Assembly: GCA_005883695.1 (NCBI GenBank)
Contig: VBBV01000075.1
Span: 1 to 7,250, forward strand
Origin: Candidatus Bathyarchaeota archaeon
GTDB lineage: Archaea > Thermoproteota > Bathyarchaeia > 40CM-2-53-6
Length of the DNA: 7,250 bases
Direction of reading: 5' to 3'
A model generated the notes under the pieces. It searched no databases. It was not told where the DNA came from and saw only the letters and a program-made list of their open reading frames with translations. Within the stretch, counting starts at the first letter, position 1. Each line of letters opens with the position of its first letter. The translations under genes were made by a program, and so were the position numbers. This document shows, piece by piece, positions 5,305 through 7,250 of the stretch.

Positions 5305-6712
5305 ATGGGGTATAGTCTTTGGACAGCAGCTGACAACGCGCCCCACCAGACTGAACTATCTTCCGCTAGAAACTAGAAAGCAACCTATCGACGTTTTCGC
5401 ATCCATCAAAAACAAGTTTGACACGTGCTTCATTCTCGAGTCGGTTGAAGGACCGCGCCGCCTAACCAGGTACACCTTCCTAGGATTCGACCCACAGAAG
5501 ATCATTCGGACTTCAAGAAAGCAAGCTGAGATCCACGATCGTCAGAAATCTGAGAGGAGGATCGAAAAGTGTGAAGATCCGCTTGCTCTTCTAGCGAGTC
5601 ACAACAGCCCAGTAAAGGAACGAGGCGCTGGTGAAAGATACGCCGGAGGCCTTGTCGGATACGCGTCTTACGACCTCGTACGTTCCTTTGAAAGAATTCC
5701 TAGATTGGGAAACAGAGGAAACGGGTTCCCCGATTTAGAATTTGGACTTTTCGAAGACGGTATCGTCTTCGACCACATCAGCGGCAAAACACACTACTTC
5801 TACCGAGAAGAAAACAGAATAGAAAAAGCAGAGGAACTACTGAACGACTCTGCGGGCAACGATCAGGTTAGTTTTGGCAAGCCCAAGTCGAATGTAAGCC
5901 AGGAAGATTTCTGCGAACGAGTCGAAGAGGCCAAGGAGTTCATTAAATCAGGAGATGTTTTCCAGGTGGTTCTGTCGAAGAGGTACAAAATTCCGTTCAA
6001 AGGATCGCTCCTCCGGTTCTACCGTGCGCTGAGGAGGATCAATCCGTCTCCGTACATGTACTACCTCAAGTTCGGCGACAGGGAAATCGTCGGGTCCAGC
6101 CCGGAGATGCTGGCCCGGAAAATCGGTCGCAATTCTGAGAGCTTCCCTATCGCGGGTACGCGACCGTTCACCGGGGATTCTGCGCGAAACAAAGCACTGG
6201 CGGCAGAACTGCTTCAGGACGAAAAGGAACGAGCGGAACACGTGATGCTCGTGGACTTGGCCCGGAATGATCTTGGTAGAGTCTGCGATTACGGGACCGT
6301 CAAAGTTCCCGAGTTTATGAGAGTTCAGGGCTACAGCCATGTCCAACACATTGTTTCCCGAGTCACGGGACAACTGAGAAAGAGCACAACTAGCTTCGAC
6401 TTGTTCAGGGCCGTTTTTCCTGCTGGGACGGTTTCAGGAGCCCCGAAAGTTCGAGCGATGCAGATCATCGAGGAACTGGAACCCACTGTTAGGGGTCCTT
6501 ACGCAGGAGCGGTAGGCTACTTCTCTGCGAATGGAAGCGCTGATTTTGCGATAACAATCAGGACCCTTTGCGCCCAGGAGGGCTTCTGCTATCTCCAGTC
6601 GGGCGCAGGAATAGTTGCCGATTCTGTCTCTGACAGGGAATGGATCGAGTCGGAGAGGAAGACGGCTGCATTGTTCACGGCTATGGATCAAGCCCAGGAG
6701 GAAGACCGGTGA
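5305..6712 (+). CDS. trpE: Anthranilate synthase component I (5' end out of frame or non-canonical start)
   Basis: TrpE makes anthranilate from chorismate using ammonia delivered by TrpG. The body is one open frame from 5288 to the TGA at 6712. Seen in it: the P-I-D-V-F helix start, I-L-E-S (5432-5443; tryptophan feedback motif), N-P-S-P-Y-M (6041-6058; feedback/active-site region), G-T-R-P (6155-6166), D-L-A-R-N-D-L-G (6254-6277), and P-A-G-T-V-S-G-A-P-K (6419-6448). Between 5288 and 5704 this frame has no ATG, GTG or TTG; the first is TTG at 5705, which would leave 335 residues without the feedback motif. The ATG at 5305 is in another frame and would join the trpE frame if one C of the CCCC at 5341-5344 were skipped or spurious, giving about 468 residues. 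CTG codons at 5330 and 5351 are alternative starts. Function is sure; the exact 5' end is not. The stop overlaps trpG as GTGA. Confidence 0.9.
6696..6701 (+). promoter_or_regulatory. Ribosome binding site of trpG
   Basis: AGGAGG, a perfect Shine-Dalgarno core, lies in the last codons of trpE and ends seven bases before the GTG at 6709. It supports that start and coupled, balanced synthesis of the two anthranilate synthase subunits. Confidence 0.8.
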
Positions 6713-7250
6713 AGGTTCTGATCCTCGACAACTACGACAGCTTCGTCTACAACCTGGCCCAGTACGTTGGTGAGATCGCAGACAAGGTTGTCGTGAAACG
6801 GAACGATGAGATTGATGTCGCAGGCGTCAAGGAACTCTCACCTGACAGGATCATAATCTCCCCCGGCCCCGGCACTCCCAGCAATACCCGGTACTTTGGG
6901 ACGTGCACGGCTATCCTCCGAGAAGTGAGCAACGAAACCCCGACTCTCGGCGTCTGCTTGGGACATCAAGGGATTGTCCACGCGTTCGGTGGCAGGATAA
7001 TTCGAGCAAAGAGACTCCGCCACGGCAAGACCAGCCCAATTAGACACGATGGAAAAGGGGTCCTCCGTGGAGTAAAGAGTCCTTTCGAGGCTACGAGATA
7101 TCATTCGCTTGTCGCGGAAAAAAAGAGCCTGCCGAAGAGCCTCGATGTGACTGCCCAGTCTATCGATGACAATGAGATAATGGGCGTCCGCCATCGAGAA
7201 TTTCCAATTGAAGGTGTTCAGTTCCATCCAGAGTCTATCCTTACGGTGCC
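6709..7250 (+). CDS. trpG: Anthranilate synthase component II, glutamine amidotransferase (3' end missing)
   Basis: TrpG hydrolyses glutamine and passes ammonia to TrpE for anthranilate synthesis. The frame is open from GTG at 6709 to the right edge, giving 180 complete codons; family members have about 190-200, so only a short tail is missing. It is a class I amidotransferase: N-terminal I-L-D-N-Y-D-S-F-V-Y-N-L (5-16), S-P-G-P-G-T-P (51-57; oxyanion loop), G-V-C-L-G-H-Q (81-87; nucleophile C83), H-G-K (105-107), R-Y-H-S-L (130-134), and F-H-P-E-S (172-176; H173 and E175 complete the triad). The D-N-Y-D-S-F start and H-G-K motif favour TrpG/PabA over other amidotransferases, and the adjacent trpE favours TrpG; it may also serve an aminodeoxychorismate synthase. 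It overlaps trpE by four bases and has a perfect AGGAGG seven bases upstream. Confidence 0.95.
   Translation, partial: MKVLILDNYDSFVYNLAQYVGEIADKVVVKRNDEIDVAGVKELSPDRIIISPGPGTPSNTRYFGTCTAILREVSNETPTLGVCLGHQGIVHAFGGRIIRAKRLRHGKTSPIRHDGKGVLRGVKSPFEATRYHSLVAEKKSLPKSLDVTAQSIDDNEIMGVRHREFPIEGVQFHPESILTV

Noticed and set aside
5705..6712. trpE beginning at TTG 5705 as a complete 335-residue protein
   Set aside because: Conserved TrpE sequence, including the I-L-E-S feedback motif and the G-G-L-V-G-Y-A-S-Y-D segment, lies upstream in the same open frame, so 5705 is not the true start.
6838..7227. Minus-strand ORF opposite trpG
   Set aside because: The plus strand carries an unmistakable class I glutamine amidotransferase here; the reverse frame has no motif.

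Overview
The window is one tightly packed, plus-strand block of aromatic amino acid biosynthesis genes: the end of aroD, then aroE, aroK, aroA, aroC, a chorismate mutase-prephenate dehydrogenase fusion (tyrA), trpE, and the start of trpG, which runs off the right edge. The host is almost certainly an archaeon. The shikimate kinase is the GHMP-superfamily type found in archaea, not the bacterial P-loop AroK/AroL. The 3-dehydroquinate dehydratase is type I, the TrpE resembles Sulfolobus-type archaeal TrpE, and a good TATA box precedes trpE. Moderate GC, frequent AGA/AGG arginine codons and the TACK-like TrpE suggest Thermoproteota in the broad sense (for example a Nitrososphaeria- or Bathyarchaeia-like lineage), but that placement is only inference.

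From 1 to 4176 the genes lie in the order of the reactions they catalyse: dehydroquinate dehydratase, shikimate dehydrogenase, shikimate kinase, EPSP synthase, chorismate synthase. They are nearly all translationally coupled: aroE starts 6 bases after aroD, aroE/aroK overlap as ATGA, aroK/aroA overlap as TTGA, and aroA/aroC overlap by 11 bases. aroA and aroC use TTG starts, each supported by a Shine-Dalgarno match and by the family's usual N-terminus. From 4183 to 5268 the bifunctional TyrA takes chorismate through prephenate towards tyrosine.

The second part (about 5265 to 7250) holds the two anthranilate synthase subunits and takes chorismate towards tryptophan. It seems to have its own promoter: a TATA box overlaps the tyrA stop codon. 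trpE and trpG overlap as GTGA. No gene for the phenylalanine branch (prephenate dehydratase) is present, and no RNA gene, mobile element or CRISPR array was seen. No gap exceeds 300 bases; the longest non-coding stretch is the roughly 36 bases between tyrA and the proposed start of trpE.

The one real anomaly is the 5' end of trpE. Clear TrpE homology, including the ILES motif of the tryptophan feedback site, extends far upstream of the first in-frame canonical start codon (TTG at 5705). The only well-placed ATG (5305) is in another frame, which meets the trpE frame at a CCCC run at 5341-5344. This looks like a one-base sequence error, a +1 frameshift site, or a rare CTG start. I see no wholly new system here; otherwise this is a well-ordered core metabolic operon.
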